Counted from the first letter of the stretch, positions 34,481 to 47,470 are shown. The stretch is 64,000 bases of DNA from Trochalopteron elliotii (GCA_024734555.1 JANPWX010000162.1:746440-810439), one strand, 5' to 3'. Notes: a model not told the origin generated them from the sequence alone. Program-made: numbers and translations.

Positions 34481-34919
34481 CCTTTTAGCTGGAGACGGTG
34501 CTTTATATGTTCCACAGTACAAGGGGAGCTCTGCCAGTGTAGCGGTCTCTGCTTTTCCTCGGGATTTATTGACTACAGAGAGGTCCTGCTCTAATCTTCT
34601 CCTCTCACACCCTGTTTCTTTCCCTAAAAACCACTAAGCTCCTTGAGTCTCCCGTATCATCTCTGTGATGGGCAGAGCTCCTCGCTGGCTCATCCCCTGC
34701 TCAATCCCATTGAAGTGCAGGGCAGCGCTCCGCATCCCAATCAGCACGGATTTTTTTTCTTTTCCCTTGAATAGCCTGGTTTATGCACGCTCCGGGGGAG
34801 ACAGCCAGCCTCCTAAAGACTAAAATCCTTCCAAAAGGGATTTTAAGTATTTCAGATAAATCTTACTAATGGTAAATGTAGCTATTCACTCCCAGCTCTT
34901 CATACGAGGGATTTGACCC

Positions 34920-35304
34920 TTTTTTATGTTAATGCCGGCGCTCCGTGGATGCTGCTCACGGTCCCGCTGTCTCTCCCTTTCCCTGCTGTCTGCTCTCAGC
35001 CATCCCCCGAGCTGGAGCTCCCCAAGCCCCCATCCCTGCCTTATATTGGGGAGAGGCTCTCCCCTTTTCCTGCGGGGGTGGTGAGTGCCGCGTGTGCCAG
35101 CCCAGGGTCAGGAGGCACCAGCATCACCCGCTGCAGGGGCACAGGCTTTGTTTCACCCACCGAGGATCAATTCCAGCTCCCGGGGAGAGCGGGGAGGGAG
35201 CAGCACCCATGGGAATGTATTTCTCACAGTGCCTTTTCTCTCCCCGAGCCGTGCCGGCTCCCCGGGCTGACCGCGCTGTGCGCTGTGCGCTGTGCCAACA
35301 GCCG
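34920..35304. promoter_or_regulatory. CpG-rich patch (right part)
   Basis: A second GC- and CpG-rich stretch leading into the minisatellite at 35305. Frames up to 348 codons pass through it in several phases, which is expected where stop codons are rare. No recognisable protein domain is present. Confidence 0.35.
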
Positions 35305-35600
35305 GTGCCGTGTTGGCAACACCGGGGCTGTGCTGGTACACCGGAGGTTGTGCCCGTGTTGGCACACCGGGAATGTGCCCATTTTGGCACACCGCGGGGC
35401 TGTGCCCATTTTGGCGTACCAGGGCTGTGCCCGTGCTCCACACCGGGGGCTCTGTCCGTGTTGTCACACCGGGGGCTGTGCCCGTGTTGGCACACCGGGG
35501 GCTCTGTCCGTGTTGGCACGCTGGAGTTTGTGCCCATTTTGGCACACCGGCGCTGTCCCCGTGTTGTCACACCAAGGGCTGTGCCCGGGCTGTGTGTGCA
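35305..35600. repeat. 26-28-bp minisatellite, about 10 units
   Basis: Diverged units of the type ggctgtgcccgtgttggcac(accggg) occur, with variants (cattttggc, gttgtcac). The array is GC- and CpG-rich, and unit length varies by one or two bases. The long frames across it in all three plus phases and on the minus strand are repeat products. Confidence 0.92.
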
Positions 35601-38600
35601 GACAATCACACAACAGCCAGAGCAAATCGCTGTGTGCCCACACGCGTCTGCTCGGAGCTGTCGGGCGGTGATACCCTGGGATCCAAGCAAAAAACAACAA
35701 AAAAAAAATCACGCCAGGGTCTCACCAAAGAAAGAAAAGAACGAATGTAAAAAGGCTTCTGGAAGTGTTCTGGACCAATTTCTTGGCACTGCTCCCTCCT
35801 GCCTGTCTGGGGCTCGTCAGCAGCTGACGAGCAGTAAGTGGATGGGGCAGCGCTGTCAGGAGCTGGCGGGAGCGCTGGGCTCCTTCTCCCTCTGTCACTC
35901 AGCTCTGCCAGCCCGATGGGAGCTGCAAAGTGACAATCTCCGAGCTGCTGCCTGGCCTTGCCTCCCCTCCCCTCCCCGCTGCTGTGGGTGAGCCCAGGGG
36001 AGCACCTGGACAGCAATTATTATTATTATTATTTCCTCTGCCTCGCTCTCTCTGGAGGCAGCTCTTGGCAGTGCAGCCTCGCAAATCCTGGAATCCTCGC
36101 TGGGATTCGTCCCCAACAAAGCCCCGGGACTCTCTGCACGGCTCACGGGTTTCTCGGAGGAACTTTGGGGCACCAAACGCTGAGGTTTCTGAGGGAATTG
36201 TGCCTCTCTCTCTGTAGGAAGCGCGTTCCCGCTCCCGCTGGAGCCGTGCACGCTGTGGGCAAATCCTGCCCTGCGAGCAGCAGGACCCTAAATGAGCAAA
36301 AAGACCCCTGAGAAGGGAGCCAGGTGTTTGCAGCTGGGTCCCCCAGAGCCAAGGGAGCCCTTGCGATCCCAGCCCCAACCATCCCCAGGGCTGGAGCAGA
36401 TCGCGCTGGAGCAGGGTTGCCTTCCCTGATTGCTAATTTAGATTTTCCTGCCATCCCACACAGTGGAATCAGGGGAAATAAAATTACAGACTTATTCACT
36501 CTTTTTGTACAGCTGATGTGCTGATTACCTGTCAATCACAGAATTGCATTAACATCTGACAGTGTGTGCATAACAATTACCCCCATCAAATTAAGGAAAC
36601 CTTTCACACTCAGAGACACAGAGAGGGAGGAAATTCAATCAGCGTAATTAGTTCAATCAGAAAAAGATCTTCTTTTCATCAAGAAGGGGAAAAACGTACA
36701 GTGAGAGCAGGGTGGGAGCCAGGTACGGCTCCGGGGCGAGAGGGCGGCTCACCCACCGCAGCTCGGATTCCCAGCCGTGGGTGACGAGGGTTTGCCAGGC
36801 TCCACGTTTCTTCCCCACTCCCGTTCCTCCTCTCCTGGCTCTCAAAATCCTTTTCTGTGGTTTCTGGGTGAGCTCCTTCTCAAAGGCTCTGCCGCCCCAG
36901 CTTTCCTGCTCACCTGCAGGGGTGGGTTACCCCCACCCCTCCTGCCATTCCTCCTTTCTGCACCCCAAAACAGCAGCTGGAGGAGGGGGTGCAGGGATGC
37001 CGAGGCTGCCAGGGCCGGAGTGGGGCTGAGTGCCGTGGAGGTTTTGTTTTGTATTCCCCCTGGAGGGGACGGAGATAATTAATGCTAATTCCTGACAGCG
37101 AAAGCACAAGAGAGGAAGAAAAGCTCCATTAGCAGCGGTGCAAAGGCAGCTGGAATTGGTGCTTTTGAGCAATGGCACTCCCAGACTTTCCCAGGTAAGG
37201 TCAGGACAAGGTGCCAGGGCTGGGCAGAGCATTCCCCCAGAGTGCTCAGAGGAAACTGGGAAGGAGAGGGCAAGGGAAGCCCAGAGTGCTGGATCCATCC
37301 CTTCTGCCATCTCCCTCTGTTAAGCCAGTGACCAAAGGCATCAGGTCACCGAGGCTGAGGGATCAGGCTGGAGGTGGTTTCACCCAGTGATCCAAGAAAT
37401 GTCATGCAGTGGAAGGAGGGAAGGGATGTGGAGCTCCACAGCATCTCAGCACAGCCAGCAAAAGCCAGTGGAGTGACAAAAGGACACTGGCAGTAGTGCA
37501 TGAGACAGGCACATGTGCCAAGTAACTCCCGAGCTTTTGTTGAGTTAATTATTTTGTAATTCAATTCAAGTTGAAAGGCAAAAGTTCGTGCCTGAAGCAG
37601 CACTAGGGGAGTGAGATGGAGCAAGGGCAGGTGCTTGGAGAGGTTTTCTCCAGCATCAGCTTTGTGTGCTGTGAAGGTTTTACCCCCAAGGCCCCTGTGG
37701 TCTCATATGGGCAGGTCCTTTTGACACCCCCCACGAGCTGTTTGGGGTCACTGCCAGGGCCAGCTGCTCTGAGAGCCCCTGGGCTGCTCTGGGCTTGGTA
37801 CAGGAGCTCCTGCACCTGGGCTCCCTGCTCTTTTAGGAATACTGGAGGTGAGATTTGAAGCACTTGGGAGTGGGACAGGATTTCCTGTTGCTGGGGACAT
37901 TTTTGAGGCAGAGAGGAGTTGTTGTGGAATGGGATAGAAGGGTCTCTCATGAGGGCACAAGCAGAAAGGGATGTGAAGCTGGGAGAGAGCAGGATCTTCA
38001 CTCTGAGCACTTGTATTGGAAGGGATTGTCAGCAGGGCCAGGGAGAGGAGAACAGGCTGCTGGAGAGGCTGTGGGGTTCCTGATTCCTCTCAGGGGCAAG
38101 GAACATCTCTGGGACTGGTGACACAGAGCTGCTCCTGCCTGAGGCAGGCGAGTAGCCCCTCTCAGTGTGTGTTGCTGTGGTTTTGATGTGATCATTATTA
38201 GTTTTCATATCCCAGTTCTGCACTCAGATCAAGCCCAGCTTTGCAGGGCTGTGCTGGAGATGAAGGATCCAATCTCCAACCACCTGAAGATAAACAAGGA
38301 GAGCAGGGAGGGAGGCAGGACAGGCACAGGCAGCCGTGGCCTATGCCCGTGCCTCTCCTCACTGGGTGCAGATGTACAAAGCCAAGTTCATTTTCTTTCC
38401 CCAAAACATGGGCTATAAACGAAGAAGCAAGTAAATAAACCCATCCTCTCTCAGCAGCCTTCCTGCCATCTGCTTACCATTACCACCTGGCACCCACCCA
38501 GGAGTCTGTATCTCCCTTTTGCTCCAGAGCATCCAAAGCCTTCTGCAAACTCAGGGCAGTGTTTGGCTCTCACTTGCACCTGTGTATGTGCAGAACAACT

Positions 38601-40669
38601 CAGTTCTGTCTTTGTCCTTTGAGAAGTTGATATTCAGGTTATTTAGTGCCCACTGATATGAGCAGATGCCACCTTGATGGCCTGGGGCAGGCATTGGGGC
38701 AGGCTGCTGAGGGCCCAGCTGCCCTGGTGTCTCACAGGGAACCTGTGCTGCAGGATTCACCTTCCAAAATAATGGAAAATAATCCACTTGCCCTAGGCTG
38801 GGCACAGGGGATGGAGTGGGTGGGTGCATTCTCCAGTTCCTCCTGCCCCAAGTCTGCACGAGAATTGAACTCCAGAGTCAGGCAAGGAGGAGCAGAGCGA
38901 GGAATTAGGAACAAATTGTGAACAGATGTTGGGCAGAATAATGAGGAATGTATGGGAGGCCCACCAGGATATGTGGATGAAGCAAAACAAGCACGGGGCT
39001 GGCTCCAGCAGCAGCTGCTGTCCTGGAGGGAACAGTGTGGGGAGGAGGGACCAGCCTGGAGAGAGAAACTTGAGCTGTGCAGGTTCTGCTCCCCGGGGCC
39101 GCCCCTGGCAGCAGCTCCTGCTCTGCTCTGCTCTGGTTGCACAGCAACATCGCATTAGGATGCAGGATTTCAGCACTCAGCTCCCATGCTTCTACTCACC
39201 CCGAGCTGGGAAAATGGAGACGGCTTTCCCTCTCCTTTTCCTCTCCTTTTCCTCTCCTTTCCCTCTCATTCCACCTCATCCGTGGCTGCAGGCAGAGGGA
39301 GGAGAGCAAAGTCTGTGAGCAGGACAGCTCACAAAAAATTCCTTGCATGGTGATAAAATCAGTCATTTGGTTCTCTTGCTTGGCTCATGTCCCTGACCCT
39401 CACTGGAGTGAAAACTTTATTGCATGAACAGCTTGGGTGAGTTCTGCTTGTTCCTGTGTAAAAACTCAAAGGCCTTTTGCAGAGCAGGACATAGGGACCC
39501 CTTGGACATGGGGTGAGAAGAGAAGAAATCCTTTTCAAAAACCCCGAAGGGGAGTTTCTCTATTTACTCACAAGAGTAAAGATCAAAACATATTTTTTTG
39601 TCATTAGCACGTTCTAAAATAGCTTGTAATGAGTGAGTCAGAGGAAATGCTGGGGAGAGAGCAGGGCCTGTCATTCAGCACATGAAAGGCTGGGAAAGCT
39701 CTTTGTCTGTTTTACAGATTAAAGTATAAAGATTGGAGACTCCTCCAGGCTGCAGGTAATGGTGGGGCAGCTACAGCCTTGGAGCAGTGGAGGGATGTGC
39801 TCTGGGCTGCTTCCCTCGTGGCTGGAACAATGTTGGCAGAGGGGCCAAAGCCCTGACCCTGCCCACCTGTCCTGGCTGCCATCCCTGCTCTGAAAATTTC
39901 TTTTTCAAGGAAATACTTCTTTTAAGTGCTAATATTGATATTTAAGATTGTTTCTTTTTTTAAGGGCTCTTTGAGCAAAATGGAGCTTTATCTGTGATTC
40001 AGCCCAACTTGCCAATCAGGCACAGAGGGGTGTGTGTACAAATCTTTGCACACCCAGCCATGGCTGTGGCTGTTGGAGCTGGAAATCAGTCAGTGCTGGG
40101 ATGTAGTGACTACTCATGATGTGTTTGGTCACCAGGTTGGTTAATTGCTGCACTAATCACACCCTGGTCAGAGAGAGGCAGGAAAAAAAATTTTAAAAAG
40201 TGTAACAAACTAAAATGGCAATAAATGCAAACTCTGTCTGGACTTTGCAGGATGGTTTTTAAACCAGCAGCTGAATTGGAGATGAGGAGACACCAAAAGG
40301 AACCTTGTTTCCAACTCTGTTCTCTGTTTAAACAGGTCTGAAAACTCAGTCATTTTGTGTCATAAAGAAACTTTCCCAGCAGCCACTTTCCTGTGCCCCC
40401 ACCCTCAGTGGCTCAGACTGGGAGCCACTTTTCCCTTTCCAGCAGAAAATGGAACTTCATTTTCAATGCTGTCGGTCATGGGTGGGAAGGAACAAGGGAT
40501 GGGAGCAGAGAAAGGACCTGCCCAGGGCCCTTCCCTGGGGCAGTGGAGCATCTCAGGAAGGACTGAGGTCACAGCACAGGTGACAGTGAAGGCTGGGGAT
40601 GCACGTTTGAGGGGCTGGGTGTGTGCAGGAGGTGAGGAGGGAGCTCCTCTGCCCCCTCTCCACCCCTAA
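35601..40669. other. Unique noncoding DNA with an AT-rich candidate element at 36420-36690
   Basis: The part to 36300 is GC-rich. The block 36420-36690 is AT-rich (words such as aaattaaggaaacc and cgtaattagttcaatcag) and resembles a noncoding element. A short ATT run lies near 36018-36031, and a CCTTTTCCTCT-type run (about 3.5 units) lies at 39228-39269. Open frames are short, overlapping and unrecognised. No exon is supported in this 5-kb stretch. Confidence 0.35.
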
Positions 40670-41088
40670 AGCTGGGGTTGTTTATCCTGGAGAAAAGGAG
40701 ACTCAGGGGTGACCTTATCACTCTCTACAACCCCCTGAAAGGTGGCTGTGCTCAGCTGGGGTTGGTCTCTTTCTCCAGGCAGCACTGACAGAACCAGAGG
40801 ACACAGCCTTAAGTCACACCAAGGGAAATATAGGCTGGATATTAGGAAAAATTTCTTTACAGCAAGGGCAATTTAGGATGGATATTAGGAAAAGGTTTTT
40901 TATAGAAAGAGTGATAAAGTACTGGAATGCTCTGCCTGGGGAGGTGGTGGAGTCACCATCCCTGGATGTGTTTAAAACAAGACTGGATGTGGCACTCTGT
41001 GCCATGGTTTAGTTGAGGTGTTGGGGCTGGGTTGGACTCAATGATCTTAAAGGTCTCATCCAAACCTGTGATTCTGTGATTAAAGGGT
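40670..41088 (+). mobile_element. CR1 LINE 3' fragment, same subfamily as 30371
   Basis: 5'-truncated CR1 beginning at gctggggttgtttatcc and ending gtgattctgtgatt. It is very close in sequence to 30522-30951 and carries the same 43-bp internal tandem duplication of the ggatattaggaaaa segment (40832-40868 against 40875-40911). The duplication therefore belongs to the source element, not to one insertion. Confidence 0.93.
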
Positions 41089-42593
41089 TAATTTCTGCAT
41101 CCCCATCAAGAGGAGCAGGACCAGGAGGGGAACCAGGACCTGGCTCACCCCACCTGCCATGGGAGGGTCGGGGATGCAGACCTGGGACTGTGATTCCTGG
41201 TGCTGGCCAGAGTACAGGCAAAGCCTATCAGAGCCCAGGTAATTTGATTAGAAATTAATTGGCCTACATCAGAGCCTGAAAAATCCAACAGATTTGCTGC
41301 TGATAAAATTAAAATTAGAAACTGAATTGATTAGCCTGTGCCAGCAAAGGAACCAAAATGTCAGAGGCACCAGCTGCACATTTGCATTTGGTACTTAACA
41401 AAGTTCTCACCAAAGCGAGTGAGAGATGTTTGACATTTCCATGATTTCTGCAATTCTAATGTATGTTTTATTGATATTAATTCCAAAATGCAAGGGAATA
41501 ATGAAGTGGGGAATGACAGGAGGGAGTTTGGTCATTCCAGCTCAGTGTCTCATACAGGGTGTGGTGTGTGGCTCCTGCTCTGACATTTTTGGGAGGAATT
41601 GCTGTTGGACTGGTCATGTGTCATTTTTATGCTTATCATGCTGGAAAAAAAAGAAAACTTGGGGAGTGTAAACCCTGGTGAAGTTTTAATTGGGAACAGT
41701 TATTTTGCAACATTTGCTTCTCTGATGTATTTTACCTTTGGGACTTATTACTGTGGGAAAATCCTTTCACATTTATGCAACAGTTTCTGCCAGAGTCTAC
41801 TGGGATATTTTAATTTCAGTTTCACAATGAGATATTCAGGAATATCGTGAATAAATTGGAATGATTTTACAATGGGAAATTACCAACATTTTCGCCAAAG
41901 GGGGGAAATTTTTGGTTGTTTATTCAAAGCAAAAAGCTCCAAAAGTTAGTTTTCCCCTTCCTCAAATCCAGGGGCATTTCCAGTGTGCCTTTTGGAACTG
42001 AGGCCATGACTGCTGGTATTCACCAGCTGCCCATTGCTGGTCACTGCTGGTGCCTGTCACTGCCCACGGGCTTCCCCCTCTCCATCCCCTCTTCTCTCTG
42101 CCATCCCTCACCGTGCTTGGCTTCCTTTCTGTCCCCACAGAATAAAATTATAAATATGTCAGATGAAAAGCTTTGCTCTCTTGGAGTGAAGGTGAAGGAA
42201 AGCCCATAAATTTTGCAGCCTGTGTCTGAGAATCTGAAGGGCAGCTGAAAATTCCCTTTTAAAGAGAAATCCCTCCTGCTTCATAAATATTAATTGCAAG
42301 TCAGTGGTAATGAGAGAGACGAGGAGCCTCTGGCTGTGATCTGTGATTGTTTGACTAATACAAGCAACAGTTTAAACACGACAGTTATTATTTGATATGA
42401 CACCAAATTAGAAGTTGCACACTTCATATTAAAGGTTGGCTGATGGAGAGCAGGAGGAATGTGATTCTGCAGGTCAGGATGATGCTCAGCAGATCTGGAG
42501 ATTAAATTAGTGCCACGTGGGTTGGGAAGGTGCCACCAGGGTGAGGTCCCCCAGGCTGTCCCCAGGGACAGCACAGGAAGGGTGAGGCTGTGC
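41089..42593. other. Unique noncoding DNA
   Basis: AT-rich in 41230-41930, without a recognisable repeat. No gene is seen. Confidence 0.4.
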
Positions 42594-43037
42594 TGATGCC
42601 TTTTTGTGACTACCTAAAAACAGAGGCCAGAGAAAATTAAGAGAATAAAAAGGGTTTATTGAAGGGCCTGCAGGTACATTTCAGGGAGACAAAGCCCCCC
42701 CAAGAGCTGCACCCAAAAATGGACAATGGGTCACAGGTTTTCACACTTTTATCAGTTTGGTCCATTTGCATGTTGGGGGTTAATCTCCCAATTACAGCTT
42801 CAGGTAATGAAGTCATTTAACCCAAGTTTGCTGCCCCCAACTCACTTTTGTTTCCATCTCTGAGGGCCTGAGGCAGTGAGGTGTCCTTGATTGCCAGGCC
42901 TGGAGAGGAATTGTTGTGTCTGACCAAAATGGGGAAGCAGCAGCTCACACTGTGTGTGGAGTTTAGAGTTATACCCTAAAGAATTGCAGGGTTACAAATA
43001 TATGAAGAATATAAAAGCTAAAAATCCTGAGGTATCA
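42594..43037 (-). mobile_element. Solo LTR, family A copy 9, with 4-bp target duplication
   Basis: This 444-bp LTR in minus orientation starts TGATGCC and ends GGTATCA. GTGC flanks it on both sides (42590-42593 and 43038-43041), a perfect 4-bp target duplication. It is nearly the same as copies 1 and 3 along its length, including the cacttttatcag TATA region (one base changed from ttataag) and the minus-strand poly(A) signal near 42656. The similarity of these three suggests that they inserted in the same period. Confidence 0.9.
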
Positions 43038-43041
43038 GTGC

Positions 43042-45337
43042 CAGAGCACCCGCCTGCTCCAGGAACAGAACTGCCTCTAAATCTTATAACCAGGCACTGA
43101 AAATGTGGAAAAAACAGAATGTTTCCTCCTGCCAGCAACATTTCCTCAGGGACTGGGGGTCTGTGCAGTGAAGCCTCAGGAGAGGGTGGGTGAGGCAGAG
43201 CCCCAGCACAGCCCAGGGAAGGAGGAGCAGGATGCTGGTCCCCTGTTTCCCCCTGAGAATCCTGGGGCTGCCAAAGGGCAGCACAGCCAAAAACAGACCA
43301 GGTGTCTGCCCAGATACCTGGTGGCAGCTTTCCAGGAGAAAAGGTTCCTGGCTCCAGAGGAGCAGGGAGTGGGCACAGAATCAATGATCATTTGGATGAT
43401 CCAGGCAGAGCTGGAATTCATCCTCTGGTGCATTAACTGGGCATTACTTGTACCCACCTGCATCACAGGCTTTGGGGAATACAGGGCATTGTCTCTTTTT
43501 TTATGCCAACAATTAATTGTTATGTTCAGCTGCTGTTTGCGAGGCGGGTTCAGGTGATGGGTGAGCTGACAGCTTCCTGCAGTGCCCAACACCACCAACA
43601 GCACCAGTCCCAAAACCTGCCTGGGGCTGAGCAGAGTCCTGTGAATCCTTTAGGAACAGACATACAAGGAATAAGCTAAGGATAACCAGGAAAAGCTTCT
43701 CTAGATTCCAGGACCTGCTCACATCCACTCACGATTCAAAGCCCAAGCCACAGTGACCCTGAGCCACTCTGACCATTTGAAGTCTGTGCTATAATGCTGC
43801 TAAAATTACCAAAGCTCACAGCACTTAGGAAATAGCCATTATCAGGAGCTACTTTTATTGCCATGGAAACAGAAAGATAACAGAGCAAAGTCCGGCCACG
43901 TCTCTCAGCTGAAGGTGGATGTGTGTGATGTTTATGGATGAGCTGCTGGCCTGGGTGGGGCTGCCAGGGCCCGGGAGGTGGAGGGGCTCATGTGCACATG
44001 TATGTGTGGATATGTCTGAGTGCATATCTAAAAATGTACCTGGGAGCTGAAGGAAAAATACAGCTTTGTATCAAACCTCCAGAATTCCCCATTCCTTCGT
44101 TCTTCTGGACTTGTAGGAGGTGTAAGACTGATTCAGGCAAAAGCCAGAGCAGGGAATCCAGCACAGCAGGCAAAGGAAGGTCACTTTGTTAGCCCCTGCC
44201 TCATCTGCACCCCAGATTCCTCCTTGTGCCTCAGATTTGGGATGAAAAACTCCAAGGCAGGGATATGAAGCAGAGCATTGGGAGGATGTGGGGCTGGTGA
44301 CACAGGAGCAGCTGCTCCTCCAAGGCTCTGGAGGCAGGGACAGTGCCAGCTGACAGAGCAGCCTGCAGGGCCCCTCTGCTCTGTGGAAGAAAGAGGTGAT
44401 GAAATTTTAATCAGAACTTCCCCAAAGTGCACAGAGCTGTGAATGAGGGCCTCAATGTGCTGCTCCACCTCCATCTTCCTCTTCCTCCTCTCATCTCAGG
44501 CACCATCATCTGTGGAGCAATCACGGAGTGTTTTGTGCTCAGACTTTCCCCACGACTTCAAGCCACCCAATTTATGTTCCTTTGAAGCACGAGACCTGCT
44601 CAAGCTCTAATTTATATTTTTTAATTAGGACACCAAAGTGTGAGAGAGCTCAGGGGAACCATATCCCTTTTAAAAACAAAGTTATTGCTTTAATAAACAC
44701 GGGAGGAAGGCAGTAATGGACATGAGAGCTTCCCCTGGTTAAAAATTTAGTAATCCAGCCCTGCTCTTAATGAGAATGAGGATTAGTCCCAGGGAACAGG
44801 AGCTTTTTTCTTGGCAGTGAGATAAGGATGGATGGTGTGACTGTGGGGAATGCGAATGGCATGGCAGAGTCCCTCTGGCAGGAGGATTTGGAGCTTCCTC
44901 ACCTGTCAGCCTTGTTTGGGTCTGTCCACAAGGGAATTCCTGGCCAGGGCAGTGATGCTGGTGCCTGGCAGGGCACCCACAACTGGCCCCCAGCTCTGCA
45001 GGGAGGGCTCACCCTGTGTGCACAGAGCTGGAGGTGCTGTGTCCTGTCTAACTGTGATCTAGGTAATGACTCTGAGCTCCTGTTAAATCCCATTTCATGT
45101 TGTGCCTTTCATTATCCCTGTCATCTCCTTTATTCCCCTGCTCACTTTGAAGCAGCCACCGTTTTGCACGTGGCCCTGGCTGGCCCTGAGCTGTGGTGTC
45201 ATTATTCCTTAGGAGCACATTTGCAGGATGACAGCAGCTCTGGCCTAGAACAAAGGAGCCCAAAACACCCCCAGGAGTGTCAGGGCAGTGGTGGGAGCTG
45301 GGGGGGCAGCAGAGCCTCAGTGCTGGGGCAGCCCCAA
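43042..45337. other. Unique noncoding DNA
   Basis: No repeat family or exon is identified. A 207-codon plus-strand frame at 44828-45451 ends in a (DS)n stretch made by the hexamer repeat at 45338 and is otherwise unrecognisable, so it is not called. Confidence 0.4.
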
Positions 45338-45405
45338 AGTGACAGTGACAGTGACAGTGACAGTGACAGTGACAGTGACAGTGACAGTGACAGTGACAGT
45401 GACAG
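45338..45405. repeat. AGTGAC hexamer microsatellite
   Basis: More than eleven near-perfect AGTGAC units. It encodes Asp-Ser repeats on the plus strand and Val-Thr repeats on the minus strand, explaining the open frames there. Confidence 0.96.
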
Positions 45406-46647
45406 CACAGGGGACACTCACAGCCTGTGGCACTCGGTGCAGCCCTGGTGAGTGAGCTGTGAGAAGGCTGGTGTGTGGCAAGTGGCTTAAAAACAGCAAA
45501 AACACCTTCCTGGAAACAGAATCAGTGACACCAGAGGTCCTCCCATCCCTCTCTGTGCTCGGGGGAGCTGATTGAGCCGTCGGGAACAGCCCAGGGTCAG
45601 GCAATAGGAGTGTGGCTGCCCCTTTTTTCTGTTTTTCAGCCTCTCCCTCCTCTGTACATCGTTAAAGGCATAATGTTCTGTCATATCTTGCTTGGCAGCA
45701 TGTCAGGAGCCCGTGCCAGGCAAAGAGGGAAGTGAGACTAAAGGATTTCCTTTACACGTTCACTCCATGTAAAATGTTCTCGGTGTTCACCAGATTGTTT
45801 TGCTTTTGCCCTTGAAAATGCTTCTTGTGCAGAAAACTTTCACCCACCCCTGTCCACCTGGCCTGAACCTCCTCGAGATTGGGCCAATTGGGCTGTTCTC
45901 TGAATGGCTCCAGCTCTGCTCCAGTAGCAGGTGGGAACCCAAGGGCAGCAACCCACAGGGCACACACAACAACGAGACAAATGAAGGAGGATGGTGTTTT
46001 GCAAGACAAGCCAGTATAAAAGGCATTTATTCCTTCTTTATAGTTCATTAAAGCTGAAATGAGATTTTGCTGCTCAGAATTCAGATGCTTGGGATCCTTT
46101 CTGAAAGTGCTGTGAGCTCTTCCATCTAATTTTGGAAGAGATATTTTCATATTGCTCCTGATGCACTTTGTTGTGTCCCAAAAGGCTGACAACCTGCTGG
46201 CAGAAATTGCAGGGAAGTGCAAGTAAACGCAGAGAAATGGTCATTACAGTGAGGCAGTGCCTGCCACAGACCCAGGCCAGGTGAGCAGTAACCTATCCTG
46301 TGCTCCAAGCTGTGCTGGCACATGCTGAGAGCCAGAGCAGCCCAGGGATGGAGATTCCCACTGCACCATGTCCCCACTGCACTGTGACCTCCTGCTTGTC
46401 CCCAGGGACCCTTCACAGTGAGTCCTGGCAAGGCTGCTGCACCCTCTCCCCCTGCAATCTCTCCTCCACTATTTAGGAATGTTTTCACCAGGCCATCCTT
46501 TTCCCCAGCTGTAGTGCAGAGTGTGACACTGCCCTGCCTTGCCAGGGGACAGGAGTTGCCTGACACTGTCATTGGGGTCATTTTTGGGGGTGGCTGTGTG
46601 TCCATCTGACATCTGCACTGTGCAACATCCTCCTGATGCCTTGTGCT
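45406..46647. other. Unique noncoding DNA
   Basis: No feature recognised. The minus-strand frame at 45752-46222 (156 codons) has no recognisable domain. Confidence 0.4.
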
Positions 46648-46962
46648 CCCTACTCTGGGGTTCTGATCCCTGCTCTGGGGTTCTGATCCCCTGTGCTCCC
46701 TNNNNNNNNNTCTGGGGTTCTGATCCCTGCTCTGGGGTTCTGATCCCCTGTGCTCCCTGTTCTGGGGTTCTGATCCCTATTCTGGGATTCTTATCCCTGC
46801 TCTGGGGTTCTGATCCTTGTTCTGGGGTTCTGATCCCTGTTTTGGGGTTCTGATCCCTGTTCTGGGGTTCTGATCCTTGTTCTGGGGTTCTGATCCCTGT
46901 TTTGGGGTTCTGATCCCTGCTCTGGGGTTCTGATCCCCCGTGCTCACTGCTCTGGGGTTCTG
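46648..46962. repeat. 20-bp minisatellite interrupted by nine N
   Basis: About 15 units of tctggggttctgatccctgt occur, with occasional spacers (cctgtgctccc). Nine N at 46702-46710 follow the spacer and are followed by the same unit order again. The array length in the assembly is therefore unreliable. Minus-strand peptides (SEPQNRDQNPKTGIRTPEQG) are repeat products. Confidence 0.93.
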
Positions 46963-47470
46963 CCTTAACGCCTTTGCACAATATATATGCATTTATTAGT
47001 CCTGTGTTAAGCATTCTAATGAATCCAGGCCTTCGGGGAGAATTAACAGTGAATTAACGCTGCATCTGAAAAATTAAAGGAATAGTCAAGCAAATTTCTT
47101 TTTATTGACTTTTAGTGAGCCATTTAATCCAAACATCTCGTTAACTGCAGTATAACGATGCACTGTAATGGGTTCTGCAGTAAGAACAATTAGCTTTGCA
47201 ATTAGCAGAAGAGTGAGCGCTCTGCAACCGGCTGCACTTGGCAGGAACATCCCGTGGAGAGCAAACAACAGCATTTCCACGGGCAGGGCAAAACCATTTG
47301 GCTTTAAACTCCAATATTATTTCTCCTGTTGACCCGATGACCAAGGTATGGGGGAAGGTTGGGCTGCTCAGGGTCACCTTATTTCTCCCTTGTCATGGCA
47401 TTGGTCACTGGCTTTGCAGGGTGAGCCCTGCAGTCACTGTCCTGTCAGTGGCAGCCCAAGGTGGGCACGG
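46963..47470. other. Unique noncoding DNA, AT-rich candidate element 47040-47300
   Basis: The AT-rich segment has words such as gaattaacagtgaattaacg and gcaattagcagaag and no long frame. It is a possible conserved regulatory element, not testable here. Confidence 0.3.

Noticed and set aside
34913..35991. Plus-strand frames of 252 and 348 codons
   Set aside because: They run through a GC-rich minisatellite in overlapping phases, show no recognisable domain and are matched by open minus-strand frames.
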